A program made the translations under genes and the position numbers. Below are positions 43,100 to 52,765 of a stretch of 64,000 bases of DNA, piece by piece (position 1 is the first letter of the stretch; every line of letters starts with the position of its first letter). The notes beneath the pieces are model-generated. The model made no database searches, was not told where the DNA came from, and saw only the letters and a list, made by a program, of their open reading frames with translations. Origin of the DNA: Myxococcales bacterium (lineage in GTDB: Bacteria > Myxococcota_A > Bradymonadia > UBA7976 > UBA1532). Location of the stretch: assembly GCA_020633435.1 (NCBI GenBank), contig JACKDP010000005.1:124001-188000 (forward strand). The letters run 5' to 3'.

Positions 43100-44948
43100 C
43101 GACGCCCGTCAGGGTGAGGATGGAGTTGACCACCCCCATGAGGCCCTCGCCGGCGATGAGGCCCGAGGCGATGGCGAAGCCCAGCTCCTTGGCGCTCTGC
43201 GGGGAGCGGCGCTTCCACAGGTAGAAGATGACGGCGCCGGCGCACATGGCCACCGAGTAGGTGGCGGGCACGATGAAGGCGATGCCGAAGGCCAGGGCCG
43301 AGGGCAGGGCGTTGGCGATCTTGTCGGGGGCCATCTTGCGGGCGATGGGCAGGATGACGCCGAAGACGGTGCCCGCCAGGACGCCCCACTCGGCGCCCTT
43401 CGGGAGGGCGTCGAAGCCCTTGCTCAAGAGCTCCGCCATGGCCTTCCACGCCTGGGCGGCGGGGGCCGGGAACGCCTGGCCGGCCTTCGCCGGGTCGAGG
43501 CCGGGCATGCCGGCGATGCCGTAGGCCTTCATGAAGAGCATGTAGATGGGGACGCAGATGAGGATGCCGCCGGCGATGCCGAAGAGCTGGGCCATCATCT
43601 GCTTGCGGGGCGAGGCGCCCAGCAGGTGGCCCGTCTTGAGGTCCTGCATCATGTCGCCGGCCTGGGAGGCGCCGGCGCCGGTGATGCCCGCCGCCATCAG
43701 GTTGGTGCTCATCGCCCCGGGGGCGATGCCGCCGTAGACGAGCTGCGTGACCTTGCCCATGCCGCCGATGGGGTTGATGTCCGTCTCGCCCGTGGAGCGG
43801 ACGGCGATGGCCGCCAGGATGCTGGAGAGGGCGATGGCGACCAGCGTCAAATAGACAGGGATGTCGAAGACATACCAGGACGAGGCGGTGGTCAGCACGG
43901 TGGCGGCCGCGAGGCCCCCGATCCACCACTTGTTGGGGATCATCTCAGACGCGGCGGCGGTGTCGGCGGCCTCGCCGGTGGTGGAGGTGCGCCGGAAGGT
44001 GTTGACGATGGTCTTCCAGGAGAGGGCGAGCTGGGTGAGGGAGTCGGCCACCATGATGGCCACGCCCACCCAGAGGATCCAGCCGCGGGAGCCGCTGCCG
44101 TAGCTCATGGTGGGGCCCTTCACCAGCTCCCAGTGCTCGACCATCGGGGCCAGGACGCCCCAGGCCACGAGGGCGCCGGCGAGCAGCGAGAGGGCCACCC
44201 GCATGCCGATGAGCACGCCGGCCCCGAGCATGAGGGGCGAGATGAGCACCGTGAAGGTGTAGGCCGCGGGCACCGCCACGATGGCCGTGAGGGTGGCGTC
44301 CTTGCCGAACCAGCTCGTGAACCACTCGGGCAGCGGGGGCTCCTCCAGCTCGGGCACGAAGTGCTTGGCGAGGGTGAAGGCGCCGGCGCCGGCGGCGAAG
44401 AGCAGCAGCGCGCGGGACTTGCGCAGCGCGTCGGCCCCGCTCGCGTACATGGCCACGATGGTGTTGGCCGTGGCGGTGCCGGTGGGGAACCGCAGCTTCT
44501 CCACCAGCACCATCTGGCGGCGCAGCGGCACCGCGAAGAAGACCCCCAGCCAGGCGACCGAGGCGGCCCAGAGGTACAGCTCCAGCCAGCCGAGCTGGTA
44601 GCCCAGGATCATCATGGCCGGCACGGCGGCCAGGAGGCCGGCCGTGGACGTCATGGAGCCCGCCGCCGAGCCCGCCGTCTGGGCGATGTTCGTCTCGAGC
44701 CGGCTGAAGGGGATCTTCGGCCGCAGGATGTTGAAGATGGAGTAGGAGAGGATGGCCGCGATGAGCGAGCCGCCGATGCTCCAGCCCGTCCGCAGCCCGA
44801 AGTAGATGTTCATGGCGCAGACGACGGCGCCCAGCAGGGTGCCCGTCAGGACCGCGCGGAACGTGAGCTGCGTCTCGCCCGGCGCGGGGGTGTAGATGGG
44901 CGCCCCCTCATCGACGACGGCGGCCGGCGGATTGCTGGATTCGGACAT
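43089..44948 (-). CDS. OPT-family oligopeptide transporter
   Basis: The 619-residue protein is an integral membrane transporter of the OPT family, with about 14-16 hydrophobic helices. Family markers: QLTFRAVLTGTLLGAVVCAMNIYFGLRTGWSIGGS near the start (about 28-62), TAGSAAGSMTSTAGLLAAVPA (about 92-112) and GDMMQDLKTGHLLGASPRKQM (about 425-445). OPT members move peptides or metal-siderophore complexes. It is the first gene of a two-gene unit with the creatininase-like gene, suggesting uptake and processing of a nitrogen-containing substrate, an inference from co-location. The ATG at 44948 follows GGGGAGTCC. Confidence 0.92.
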   Translation of the reverse strand: MSESSNPPAAVVDEGAPIYTPAPGETQLTFRAVLTGTLLGAVVCAMNIYFGLRTGWSIGGSLIAAILSYSIFNILRPKIPFSRLETNIAQTAGSAAGSMTSTAGLLAAVPAMMILGYQLGWLELYLWAASVAWLGVFFAVPLRRQMVLVEKLRFPTGTATANTIVAMYASGADALRKSRALLLFAAGAGAFTLAKHFVPELEEPPLPEWFTSWFGKDATLTAIVAVPAAYTFTVLISPLMLGAGVLIGMRVALSLLAGALVAWGVLAPMVEHWELVKGPTMSYGSGSRGWILWVGVAIMVADSLTQLALSWKTIVNTFRRTSTTGEAADTAAASEMIPNKWWIGGLAAATVLTTASSWYVFDIPVYLTLVAIALSSILAAIAVRSTGETDINPIGGMGKVTQLVYGGIAPGAMSTNLMAAGITGAGASQAGDMMQDLKTGHLLGASPRKQMMAQLFGIAGGILICVPIYMLFMKAYGIAGMPGLDPAKAGQAFPAPAAQAWKAMAELLSKGFDALPKGAEWGVLAGTVFGVILPIARKMAPDKIANALPSALAFGIAFIVPATYSVAMCAGAVIFYLWKRRSPQSAKELGFAIASGLIAGEGLMGVVNSILTLTGVGGH

Positions 44949-45119
44949 CGGACTCCCCGGTGGACCTGGACGCTTGCGAAAGCGGCCCGACGCTTGTACC
45001 CCATGGCCCGGCGGGAGTGAAGCGCCGGTGTGGCATGGGCCTTGATTCCGAGGCCGCCGCGACGCTCGCCCGCGAGCTGGATGCCCGCGCCCCCGCGAGC
45101 ACGACGAAAGGAAGAACCG

Positions 45120-45497
45120 ATGCGTACGCTCATGATCGCCCTGTCCCTGGTCGGCTTCACCACGGCCTGCGGCAGCAAGGACGAGGCCCCCAAGGCGGGC
45201 GTCTCGGAGCAGGCCCTGACCGAGGCGAAGACCGTCTTCTCGCAGCGCTGCGCCACCTGCCACGGCCAGCAGGGCAAGGGCGACGGCCCTGCCGGCGCGG
45301 CCCTGAACCCCAAGCCCCGCTCCTTCGGCGAGGCGGGCTGGCAGGCCAAGGTCACCGACGAGCACCTGGCCAAGGTCATCGTGGGCGGCGGTCAGTCCGT
45401 GGGCCTGTCCCCGATGATGGCGCCCAACCCCGACCTCAAGGACAAGCCCGAGGTCGTCAAGGGCCTCGTCCAGCTCGTGCGCGAGATGGGCAAGTAG
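45120..45497 (+). CDS. Small c-type cytochrome lipoprotein
   Basis: The 125-residue product has a lipoprotein signal with FTTACG (Cys about 17) and one heme site SQRCATCHGQQGKGDGPAG (about 42-60). The distal Met is in SPMMAPNPDL. Short mono-heme cytochrome c of class I type, periplasmic. The ATG at 45120 follows a GAAGGAAGAACC stretch. It lies 171 bases from the divergent OPT gene. Its partner oxidoreductase is not seen. Confidence 0.85.
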   Translation: MRTLMIALSLVGFTTACGSKDEAPKAGVSEQALTEAKTVFSQRCATCHGQQGKGDGPAGAALNPKPRSFGEAGWQAKVTDEHLAKVIVGGGQSVGLSPMMAPNPDLKDKPEVVKGLVQLVREMGK

Positions 45498-45571
45498 GGC
45501 GCCAGCTTGCCGCGGTGCGGCGCTCTGCCGCGCGGCTTTACGTCGGCGACGCCCTGCCGCACCATGCGGCC

Positions 45572-46258
45572 ATGCGACGCCTCCTCCTCATCCTGGCCCT
45601 CGGCGCGGCGGCTCCGGCGGCCGCGTACCAGTGCCCCGTCGACCTCGGCATCGTGGCGCCCGCGGAGGGCCTGGCCCCCGCCGGCCCGCTGCTGGCGCGG
45701 TCCGCCATCCCGCTGGAGCTGGAGCGCCTGCTGAAGGGCAAGCCGCGCTTCGTCGACGCCGCTGGCAAGGCCGTGCCGGCCACCATCCAGCAGGCCACCC
45801 GCCAGCACGCCTGGCTCGTCCCCGCGACGCCGCTGCCGGTGGGGGCCGTCGTCTCGCTGGCCAGCGACGACGCGCCGGCCTGGCTGACCGACCGCCGCTT
45901 CACGGTGGCGCCCGCGGCCAAGGCCCCGATCTGGAAGGAAGATCCGGCCATCGTGAGGGCCACGGACGAGGACGAGGGCCCCTTCGGCGTGCGCTGGGCG
46001 CGGGTGGTGCGGGTGGCCGCGCCGGGGGCTGGCGTGGTGCGGGTGACGCTCACCCGCGACGACGAGAAGCCCGTCGAGGCGTTCCTGCCGGTCGTCGACG
46101 ACCGCGTCACCATCACGGCCAGCGGGTGCGGGACGACGTTCCCGCCGCGCCAGCCGCCCGGCGACTACACCCTGACCATCACGCTGCTGGATGGGAGCGG
46201 GCAGCCCGGCGAGAGCCGCAGCCTGCCCTTCGTGCTGCCCGAGCGCGGGCCACGGTAG
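45572..46258 (+). CDS. Exported protein of unknown function
   Basis: The 228-residue product has a signal peptide (LLLILALGAAAPAAAYQC). The body is beta-rich and Pro-rich. It contains LLARSAIPLELERLLKG and later RVTLTRDDEKPVEAFLPVVDDRVTITASGCGTTF. Two Cys (residues about 20 and 186) may pair. I see no enzymatic motif; an Ig-like or carbohydrate-binding beta fold is possible. The ATG at 45572 lies 74 bases after the cytochrome and could share its transcript. Confidence 0.65.
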   Translation: MRRLLLILALGAAAPAAAYQCPVDLGIVAPAEGLAPAGPLLARSAIPLELERLLKGKPRFVDAAGKAVPATIQQATRQHAWLVPATPLPVGAVVSLASDDAPAWLTDRRFTVAPAAKAPIWKEDPAIVRATDEDEGPFGVRWARVVRVAAPGAGVVRVTLTRDDEKPVEAFLPVVDDRVTITASGCGTTFPPRQPPGDYTLTITLLDGSGQPGESRSLPFVLPERGPR

Positions 46259-46332
46259 CAGGACGTTGAGAAGCGCTCCCGTCGCATCGCCGGCGCGCGC
46301 GGGCCATCTGCTGCGTCGTCAGAAGTCCTCGA

Positions 46333-46347
46333 CAATGCTCTGCATTG
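46333..46347. repeat. Small inverted repeat in a lower-GC convergent gap
   Basis: CAATGC (46333-46338) and GCATTG (46342-46347) form a 6-bp stem with a 3-base loop inside the 170-base convergent gap 46259-46428. The gap has visibly lower GC than the neighbouring genes. It may be a terminator region for one or both genes. No T-run follows. Confidence 0.4.
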
Positions 46348-46428
46348 CCTGCGGTCTTCCTCCTTGCAGCTGGCCCACTCGCGCTCGCCGAGTGCTCGGT
46401 CCGCTCATCTCAACGGCCTGCTCGCTCG

Positions 46429-48524
46429 TCAAAGGGCCTCGGGGGCCTGCCCCTGCTGGACGCGGTAGCGCTTGCCGCCGACCAGCGTCACCGTTTGCTC
46501 CTCCAGCGCCGCGTTGGGCCAGCGGATCGTCACCCGGGCGACGCAGGCGGTGCCCAGGCCGAAGTGCAGGACGTGGTCGTTCTGGGCGCCGAAGTGGCCA
46601 TAGCCGCCCTGGACCTCCTGGGCCTGGAGGCCGGCGCTCGTCTCCACCGTCACGCGGGCGCCGACGGCGAAGGTGTTGGTGCCGGGGCCGCCGCGCAGGT
46701 CGAGCTGCACCCAGTTGCTGGCGCCGCCGTCCGCCGTCTGGTTCTCGAAGAACCGCACCTGCTGGGTCGGGTAGCAGGTCTCGTCGCAGCGGGCCCGGGA
46801 GTGGCCGACCATGATGTCCAGGTCGCCGTCGTGATCGAAGTCGGCGACGGCCATCCCGTGGCTGCGCCAGTGCTCGAAGAAGTCGTCGGTGCTGATCTCG
46901 CGGAAGGCCAACGTGCCGTTCTCGCTGATGTTCTGGTACATGAGGCCCCGGTTGCCCGGGTAGTCGGTGGCCCCCACGTACAGGTCCTGGCGGCCGTCGT
47001 TGTCGGCGTCGAAGGCGCCGGCGGTGATGTGCCCCTCGTCCCAGTTGCCGGCGGGGTGGGCGATGGTCAGGCCCATGGCGTCGCGGCCCGGCCGGGTGAG
47101 GCGCACGTCGCCCTCCTGGCTGTTGAGCAGCACCTCGCCCCAGTCGGCGGCCTCGCCGGCCCACCAGTGGCGGATCTCGGTGGTGTACAGGTCCATCCAG
47201 CCGTCGTTGTTGAGGTCCACGCAGACGGTCGCGCCGCTGTTGCCGCCGTTGCGGAAGGGCTGGCGGTCGTACTGGTGCTGCCAGTTCATCTGGTCGCAGC
47301 CGACCTGCGGGGCGGGCACGCCGTCGCAGTCGGGGGCCTGCGGGTTCGCGCGGCAGTAGCAGCGGGCGAACTGGTTGTCCTGCCAGTTCATGTTCTCGTC
47401 GAAGGCGTAGCCCGAGGCCACGCTGCGGTTCGTGAAGTGCACGCCGTCGGCGTCGCGGACGCCCTGCCAGAGGGCGTTGGGGGCGCGGCCGTAGGCGCCA
47501 GCCAGCAGCTCCGGCACCCCGTCGTTGTTCAGGTCGCAGGCCTGGGCCGACCAGGCCGTGGTGTGGCCGCGCCCGCCGTTCAGGTCGCCGAGGGTGGCGC
47601 CGTCCCAGTCGATGGTGCGCAGGCCGGCCTCCACGGTGGCGTCGGTGAAGTCGCCGCGGGCGCCGCCCTTGAACAGGCGGTCCTGCAGGGGGGCGCCCAG
47701 GCCCCCCTGGCTCATCCACAGGTCGAGGTGGCCGTCGAGGTCGTAGTCGATGAAGGCGGCGCCCGAGGGCACATCCTCCTGGCCGGCGCGGCGCAGGGGG
47801 TCGCCCGGAAACGTGAGCGAAAACACGCCGTTGCCGTCGTTGAGCAGCAGCTCGCTGGTCTCGCGGACGGGGAACATCGTGTCGCCGGGGCCCGGGGCGG
47901 CTGGCAGCGTGCGGGTGTCGATGCCCGAGTACACGTCCAGATCGCCGTCGCCGTCCACGTCGCCGAAGGTGGCCACCCAGTTGGGGCGGCCGACGGCGAT
48001 GGGGTAGTCGCCGCGCACGGCGAGGAAGCCCGAGGCCAGCGTGACGTCCTCGAAGGTGCCCTGGCCGGTGTTGCGCAGGACCCAGGTGTGGCGGGCCTCC
48101 ATGCCCGGCTCCAGGACGTCGGCGCGGACGCCGCCGCGGCGGGCGATGACGTCGGCCAGGCCGTCGCCATCGATGTCGCCCACGGAGAGCAGCGTCCCCT
48201 GCACGCCGAGGGCCTCCAGGCCCCACTCGGCGGTGCGCTCGACGAAGAGGACCTCGCCGGGCTCGTGGAAGGTGCCGGGGGCGCACTCGACGGCCATGTC
48301 CGGGGGGGCCGCGTCGACGCCGGCGTCCACGGCGCCCGCCGCCCATGCCGCCCGCGCCACCGGCGCGCCGCCGCCGCGCCGCGCGCCCGCCTCCCGCCCG
48401 CGCCGGCCGCGCCGTCGAGGCCGCCGTCCAGGCCCCCGCCAGCGCCGCCCGCGCCGCCGCCACCGCCGCTGTCACACCCCGCCACCAGCGCGGCCACCAG
48501 GGCCCATCGCCACATCGTCTGCAT
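46429..48524 (-). CDS. FG-GAP / ASPIC-UnbV repeat lipoprotein, frameshift in the N-terminal linker
   Basis: Residues from about 48360 to the stop form a 640-residue body with FG-GAP/VCBS-type units (GDIDGDGLADVIARRGG, GDVDGDGDLDVYSG, DLNNDGVPELLAG, DFDHDGDLDIMVGHS) and a C-terminal ASPIC/UnbV domain (NTFAVGARVTVETSAG, VTIRWPNAALEEQTV). These repeats bind calcium and build a beta-propeller. The lipoprotein signal, MQTMWRWALVAALVAGC, is in another frame, starting at ATG 48524. The shift lies in the Gly-Ala linker between about 48375 and 48440. Unrepaired, the body would lack its signal, so the gene is either broken or carries a sequencing error. Confidence 0.75.
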
Positions 48525-48601
48525 CGTCGCACTCCCCTCGGTCGGGGTCCTGTATCGCCTTTTCCCCCGGATCGCGGCAAGCCGTGGGAGAATGCCCGGC
48601 C

Positions 48602-51046
48602 ATGTCGCTGCCCCCGCTCCCCGTCGACGCCGTGCTGCCGGCGCTCCTCGCGGCCCTGCGCGCCCAGGGGGCCGTGGTGCTCGTCGCGCCGCCCGGGGCG
48701 GGCAAGAGCACGCGGGTGCCGCCGGCCATCCTGGACGCGGGCCTCGCGGGCGACGGCAGCGTGCTGATGCTGCAGCCCCGCCGCGTCGCCGCGCGCATGG
48801 TGGCCCGTCGGATGGCCGCCGAGCGGGGCCAGGCGGTGGGCGACGACGTGGGCTGGCACATCCGCTTCGACCGCCGCGTCGGCCCGACCACCCGCATCGA
48901 GGTCATCACCGAGGGTCTGTTGACGCGGCGGCTCCAGGCCGATCCGCTGCTGGAGGGCGTCGGCTGCGTCGTCCTGGACGAGCTGCACGAGCGCAGCCAG
49001 CACGCCGACCTGGCCCTGGCCCTCCTGGCCGAGATCCGCCGCGAAGTGCGGCCCGACCTGCGCATCGTCGCCATGTCGGCCACCCTCGATCCGGGCCCCG
49101 TCGCGGCCTTCCTCGACGCCGCCACCATCGAGGCGGCTGGTCGCGCGTATCCCGTTGAGATCTCTTATGAATCCCGCGTCGATGACCGGCCGCTGCCGGC
49201 GCGGTGCGCGGCCGGCATCCGGCGGGCGCTGCGGGAGACGGCCGCCGGCCATGTGCTCGCCTTCCTGCCCGGCGTGGGGGAGATCGAGCGGACGGCCGAC
49301 GCGCTGGGGGCGATCGAGGGCGTCGAGGTGCTGCCGCTGCACGGCCGCCTGCCGCCCGAGGCGCAGGATCGCGCGCTGGCCGCCGGCGGACCCCGGCGGG
49401 TGGTGCTGGCCACGAACGTGGCCGAGACGTCCGTCACCCTCGAAGGCGTGGCGGCGGTCGTCGACACCGGCCTGGCGCGGCAGCCGGTGTTCGACGCGGC
49501 GGCGGGCCTCACGCGCCTGCTGCGCCAGCCCATCAGCCGGGCCGCCGCCGACCAGCGCGCGGGCCGCGCAGGGCGCACGGGCCCCGGCCGCTGCTACCGC
49601 CTCTGGACGCCGGGGGAGCAGACGGCCCGCCCCGCCGCCGAGGTGCCCGAGCTGCTGCGCGCCGACCTCACCCGCGTCGCCCTGGAGATCCGGGGCTGGG
49701 GCGCCGATCCGGCGACGTTCGGCTGGCTGTCGCCCCCGCCGGCGGCCTCGTGGGCCCAGGCCGAGGACACCCTGCGGCTGCTGGGCGCCTGGGACGGGGG
49801 CCTCACGCCGGTGGGCCGGGCCCTGCTGGCGCTGCCGATCGAGCCGCGCGTGGCGCGCGTCGTCCTGGCCGGCCACGCCGGGGGTCGGCTCGCCGAGGCC
49901 GCCGCCGCCGCGGCGCTGGTGACCGAGCGCGACGTCCTGCGGGAAGTGCCTGACATCACAGGAGATTCCGATCTGGACCTGCGCCTGGACGCCCTGGCGC
50001 GGGGGGGCGGCGGGGCCGTGCACGACGCCCGCCGGATCCGCGACCAGCTCGTCCAGCTCGCCCGGGCCAGCCTGGGGCCGGAGGGTCGGGGCCGCGCCAC
50101 GCTGCTCGACTGCCTGCTCGCCGGCTTCCCCGACCGGGTGGCCTGGCGCAGAGCCCCGCGCAGCGAGCGGCTCAAGCTGGCCTCGGGCAGCGGGGCGGTG
50201 CTGGACGCCCGCTCCATCGTCCGCGACGCCCCGTGGCTGCTGGCGCTGTCGCTGGAGGGGGGCGCGCGGGGCACCGAGCACCGCGTCCGGCTGGCCATCG
50301 CCCTGGATCCCGCCGACCTGCCCACGACGCCCCACCGGGAGACGCGGTTCGACCCGACCCGCGAGGCCGTCGTCGAGGTCCGCCAGGACCGCTACCTGGC
50401 GCTGGTGGTGCGCGAGACCGTCCACGGCGCCGATCCGGCCCTCGCCGCCGAGGTGCTGGCAGAGGCGGCCGCCAGCGATCCGCCGCGCGCGTTCGGGTTG
50501 GGCCCCGACGAGGAGCGCTACCTGGCCCGGGTGCGCTGGCTGGCTGCCCGCCGCCCCGAGGTGCCCGCCCTGGCCGAGCTGTCGCCCGGCGCGGCGTCCA
50601 CGCCGCTGCTCGTCACCCTGTGCGCCGGCTGCCGCAGCTTCAGCGATCTGCGGCGCCTGCCGCTGCTCGCCACCCTGCGGGGCCTGCTCGGTCGCGACGT
50701 GACCCAGGCCCTCGATCGCCACGCCCCGGCCAGCCTGGCGCTGCCCGACGGCTCGGCCGCCCGCGTCGAGTACGGCGACCCCGCCGAGCCCCCCGTCGTC
50801 GCCGGCCGCATCCAGCAGTTCTTCGGCCTGGCCGCGACGCCCCTCATCGGCGGCGAGCCCGTGCGCCTGCACCTGCTGGCGCCGAACAACCGCCCGGCGC
50901 AGATCACCCAGGATCTCGCGAGCTTCTGGGCCCAGGGCTACCCAGCGGTCCGCAAGGATCTGCGGGGGCGGTACCCCAAGCACCCCTGGCCCGACGACCC
51001 GCTGGCGGCCACCCCGACGGGGCGCGCGAAGCCGCGGGGGACGTGA
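48602..51046 (+). CDS. hrpB: ATP-dependent helicase HrpB
   Basis: The 814-residue protein is a DEAH/RHA-type helicase: Walker A APPGAGKSTRVPPA (about 31-44), DELHERS (about 122-128), SAT (about 158), LATNVAETSVTLEG (about 278-291), QRAGRAGRTGPGRCYRLW (about 318-335) and a helicase-associated C-domain ending in RKDLRGRYPKHPWPDDP, the mark of HrpB. The ATG at 48602 follows GAGAATGCCCGGCC. A cytoplasmic RNA/DNA helicase; the exact substrate of HrpB in bacteria is not well defined. Convergent with the c-heme gene at 51050. Confidence 0.95.
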   Translation: MSLPPLPVDAVLPALLAALRAQGAVVLVAPPGAGKSTRVPPAILDAGLAGDGSVLMLQPRRVAARMVARRMAAERGQAVGDDVGWHIRFDRRVGPTTRIEVITEGLLTRRLQADPLLEGVGCVVLDELHERSQHADLALALLAEIRREVRPDLRIVAMSATLDPGPVAAFLDAATIEAAGRAYPVEISYESRVDDRPLPARCAAGIRRALRETAAGHVLAFLPGVGEIERTADALGAIEGVEVLPLHGRLPPEAQDRALAAGGPRRVVLATNVAETSVTLEGVAAVVDTGLARQPVFDAAAGLTRLLRQPISRAAADQRAGRAGRTGPGRCYRLWTPGEQTARPAAEVPELLRADLTRVALEIRGWGADPATFGWLSPPPAASWAQAEDTLRLLGAWDGGLTPVGRALLALPIEPRVARVVLAGHAGGRLAEAAAAAALVTERDVLREVPDITGDSDLDLRLDALARGGGGAVHDARRIRDQLVQLARASLGPEGRGRATLLDCLLAGFPDRVAWRRAPRSERLKLASGSGAVLDARSIVRDAPWLLALSLEGGARGTEHRVRLAIALDPADLPTTPHRETRFDPTREAVVEVRQDRYLALVVRETVHGADPALAAEVLAEAAASDPPRAFGLGPDEERYLARVRWLAARRPEVPALAELSPGAASTPLLVTLCAGCRSFSDLRRLPLLATLRGLLGRDVTQALDRHAPASLALPDGSAARVEYGDPAEPPVVAGRIQQFFGLAATPLIGGEPVRLHLLAPNNRPAQITQDLASFWAQGYPAVRKDLRGRYPKHPWPDDPLAATPTGRAKPRGT

Positions 51047-51049
51047 CCG

Positions 51050-51409
51050 CTACGGTGTGCGGGCGGCGCGCTCCGCGGCGACGTAGGTCCGGACGACGGC
51101 CTGCTCGTCGGCGGTGGGCGCAGGGGGCGGGCGCTGGCCAGCGTTGCGCGCGTCGAAGGGATCGAAGAAGGCGCTGCCTTCCGCGAGGCGGCCCGCGAGG
51201 CCGGTGAGCTGGGCGTCGGTCAGGGTGGCGGCCCACTCGAGGCGGGCCAGATCGTAGACGGCGAGGGCGGCGGGGAGGGCGGTGGGCAGCGTGCCGATGT
51301 GGCACTCGCCGCAGTGGCGCTCCAGGACGAGGCGGGCGTCGTCGCGCAGGAGCTCGCGCGTGGCGAGGCCAGCGGGCGCCCACAGGAGCGCGGCGAGCAG
51401 GCCGCCCAT
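51050..51409 (-). CDS. Small exported protein with a CxxCH heme-binding motif
   Basis: The 119-residue product begins with a hydrophobic segment (GGLLAALLWAPAGLATREL) that may be a signal peptide. A single heme motif, LVLERHCGECHIGTLPTALP (about 28-47), follows. A helical tail includes LTDAQLTGLAGRL and ADEQAVVRTYVAAE. No distal Met is clear, so the heme coordination is uncertain. Periplasmic electron carrier or heme-binding protein. The stop of the FKBP gene lies three bases upstream, so they are cotranscribed. Confidence 0.7.
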   Translation of the reverse strand: MGGLLAALLWAPAGLATRELLRDDARLVLERHCGECHIGTLPTALPAALAVYDLARLEWAATLTDAQLTGLAGRLAEGSAFFDPFDARNAGQRPPPAPTADEQAVVRTYVAAERAARTP

Positions 51410-51412
51410 GCC

Positions 51413-51739
51413 TCAGCCGACGCCGAGGAGCTCGACCTCGAAGACCAGGGTGGCGTTCGGCGGGATGGCGCCGGGGAAGCCGCGGGCGCCGTAGGCCAGG
51501 TGCGGGGGGATGGTGAGCCGGCGCTTGCCGCCCACGTTCATGGTGGCGACGCCCTCGTCCCAGCCCTTGATGACGCGGCCCATGCCGAGGGGGAAGCGGA
51601 AGGGCTGGCCCCGGTCCACGGAGCTGTCGAACTTCTGGCCGCTCGTCAGCCAGCCGGTGTAGTGCACCGAGACGGTCTGGCCCTTCGTGGGCTGGGCGCC
51701 GGTGCCGACGACGAGGTCTTCGTACTGCAGGTCGCTCAT
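51413..51739 (-). CDS. FKBP-type peptidyl-prolyl cis-trans isomerase
   Basis: The 108-residue protein is a single FKBP domain without a signal peptide, so cytoplasmic. Signature: QTVSVHYTGWLTSGQKFDSS, FRFPLGMGRVIKGWDEGVAT, LTIPPHLAYGARGF and IPPNATLVFEVELLGVG. All active-site aromatic residues (Tyr, Phe, Trp, Tyr) are in place. It helps Pro-bond folding. The ATG at 51739 follows an AAGGAGGACCC site. It is the first gene of a two-gene unit with the CxxCH gene. Confidence 0.95.
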   Translation of the reverse strand: MSDLQYEDLVVGTGAQPTKGQTVSVHYTGWLTSGQKFDSSVDRGQPFRFPLGMGRVIKGWDEGVATMNVGGKRRLTIPPHLAYGARGFPGAIPPNATLVFEVELLGVG

Positions 51740-51926
51740 GGGTCCTCCTTGGGTCGCGGGCAGCATCGGTGCCGGTGGCCGCGGGCGCAAGGGGCAGCCA
51801 GGCGCAGGTGGGGAGCGGGCCGCAAGCCCATGATCTTGTTATGGTTTCTGGAAGTTCAAGGACTCGGTTGGGCGCCAGCCCGGCGATCTGCTACATGCGC
51901 CGCTGGCCTCGGAGGCCAGGCTGGGG

Positions 51927-52754
51927 GTGATGATGACGGGACGTAGCTGGTGGCTGCTGGGGATGCTGGCCCTGGCGGGGTGTGACGACGGGGACGCCGG
52001 GGGGGCGGGCTGCACGCCGGGGCAGTCCTCGGCCTGCGCGTGCGTCGGGGGCGGCATGGGCGCGCAGGTCTGCCAGGCGGACAACACGTTCGCCGCGTGC
52101 ATCTGCGCGGTCGGCGACGCCGGGCTGGCGAGCGACACGGGGCCGCGCGCCGATCAGGGGCCGCAGGCCGACGCGGCGCCGGCCCGGGACGCGGCGCCGA
52201 TGGCGGACGCGGCGCCGATGATCGACGCGGCGCCGATGGGCGACGCGGCCGTGGCGGCGGACGCTGGCGCCATGGCGGACGCCGCGCTGCCGGGGCACAC
52301 CTACGTCGCCGGCCTGATCGGGGGCGCGACGTCCAACTGGGGCGATCTGCCCAACGCCCAGGGCCTCATGGGGCTCGAGGCCGGCCACGCCGCCTGCCGG
52401 TTCCAGGGCGCCGACCACGTCTGCGACTACGAGGAGCTGGTGGCGGCCGAGGCGGCGGGGGAGCTGGCGGACATCCCGGCGGGCACGACGGCGTGGCTGC
52501 AGCGCACGACGTCGGTCATCCTGCTCGGCTTCGACTCGCCGCCGGGCCAGGGGGGCAACTGCGTGGACTGGACGTTCACGGGCAACCACCTGGCCGACGG
52601 GGAGTACGTGAGCTTCGAGCAGGCTGGCATCCCCGCCTGGCACTTCGACCACGACACCTACTTCGACGGCGTCGACCAGACCCGCACCATCCCCGGGGAC
52701 CTGGAGTGCGGCGGCGTGACGCGCTCGATCTTCTGCTGCTATCCGTCGCCCTGA
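51927..52754 (+). CDS. Lipoprotein with Ala-Asp repeats and a Cys-rich C-terminal domain
   Basis: The 275-residue product has a lipoprotein signal ending LALAGC (Cys about 19) and a short Cys motif (GCTPGQSSACACVGGG). Residues about 68-118 are an Ala-Asp-rich linker (ADAAPMADAAPMIDAAPMGD). A compact C-terminal domain (about 125-275) with six Cys (AACRFQGADHVCDYEELVAA, GNCVDWTF, LECGGVTRSIFCC) follows. No family recognised. The start is the GTG at 51927 or an in-frame ATG at 51930 or 51933. Probably surface-exposed. Upstream is divergent from FKBP. Confidence 0.75.
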   Translation: MMMTGRSWWLLGMLALAGCDDGDAGGAGCTPGQSSACACVGGGMGAQVCQADNTFAACICAVGDAGLASDTGPRADQGPQADAAPARDAAPMADAAPMIDAAPMGDAAVAADAGAMADAALPGHTYVAGLIGGATSNWGDLPNAQGLMGLEAGHAACRFQGADHVCDYEELVAAEAAGELADIPAGTTAWLQRTTSVILLGFDSPPGQGGNCVDWTFTGNHLADGEYVSFEQAGIPAWHFDHDTYFDGVDQTRTIPGDLECGGVTRSIFCCYPSP

Positions 52755-52765
52755 CGCGGGGGCCC

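Noticed and set aside
46319..50983. A very long open frame on the minus strand (1554 codons) over hrpB and the ASPIC gene
   Set aside because: It is the antisense of well-supported genes and has the Arg/Gly/Ala/Pro composition typical of a GC-rich shadow frame.
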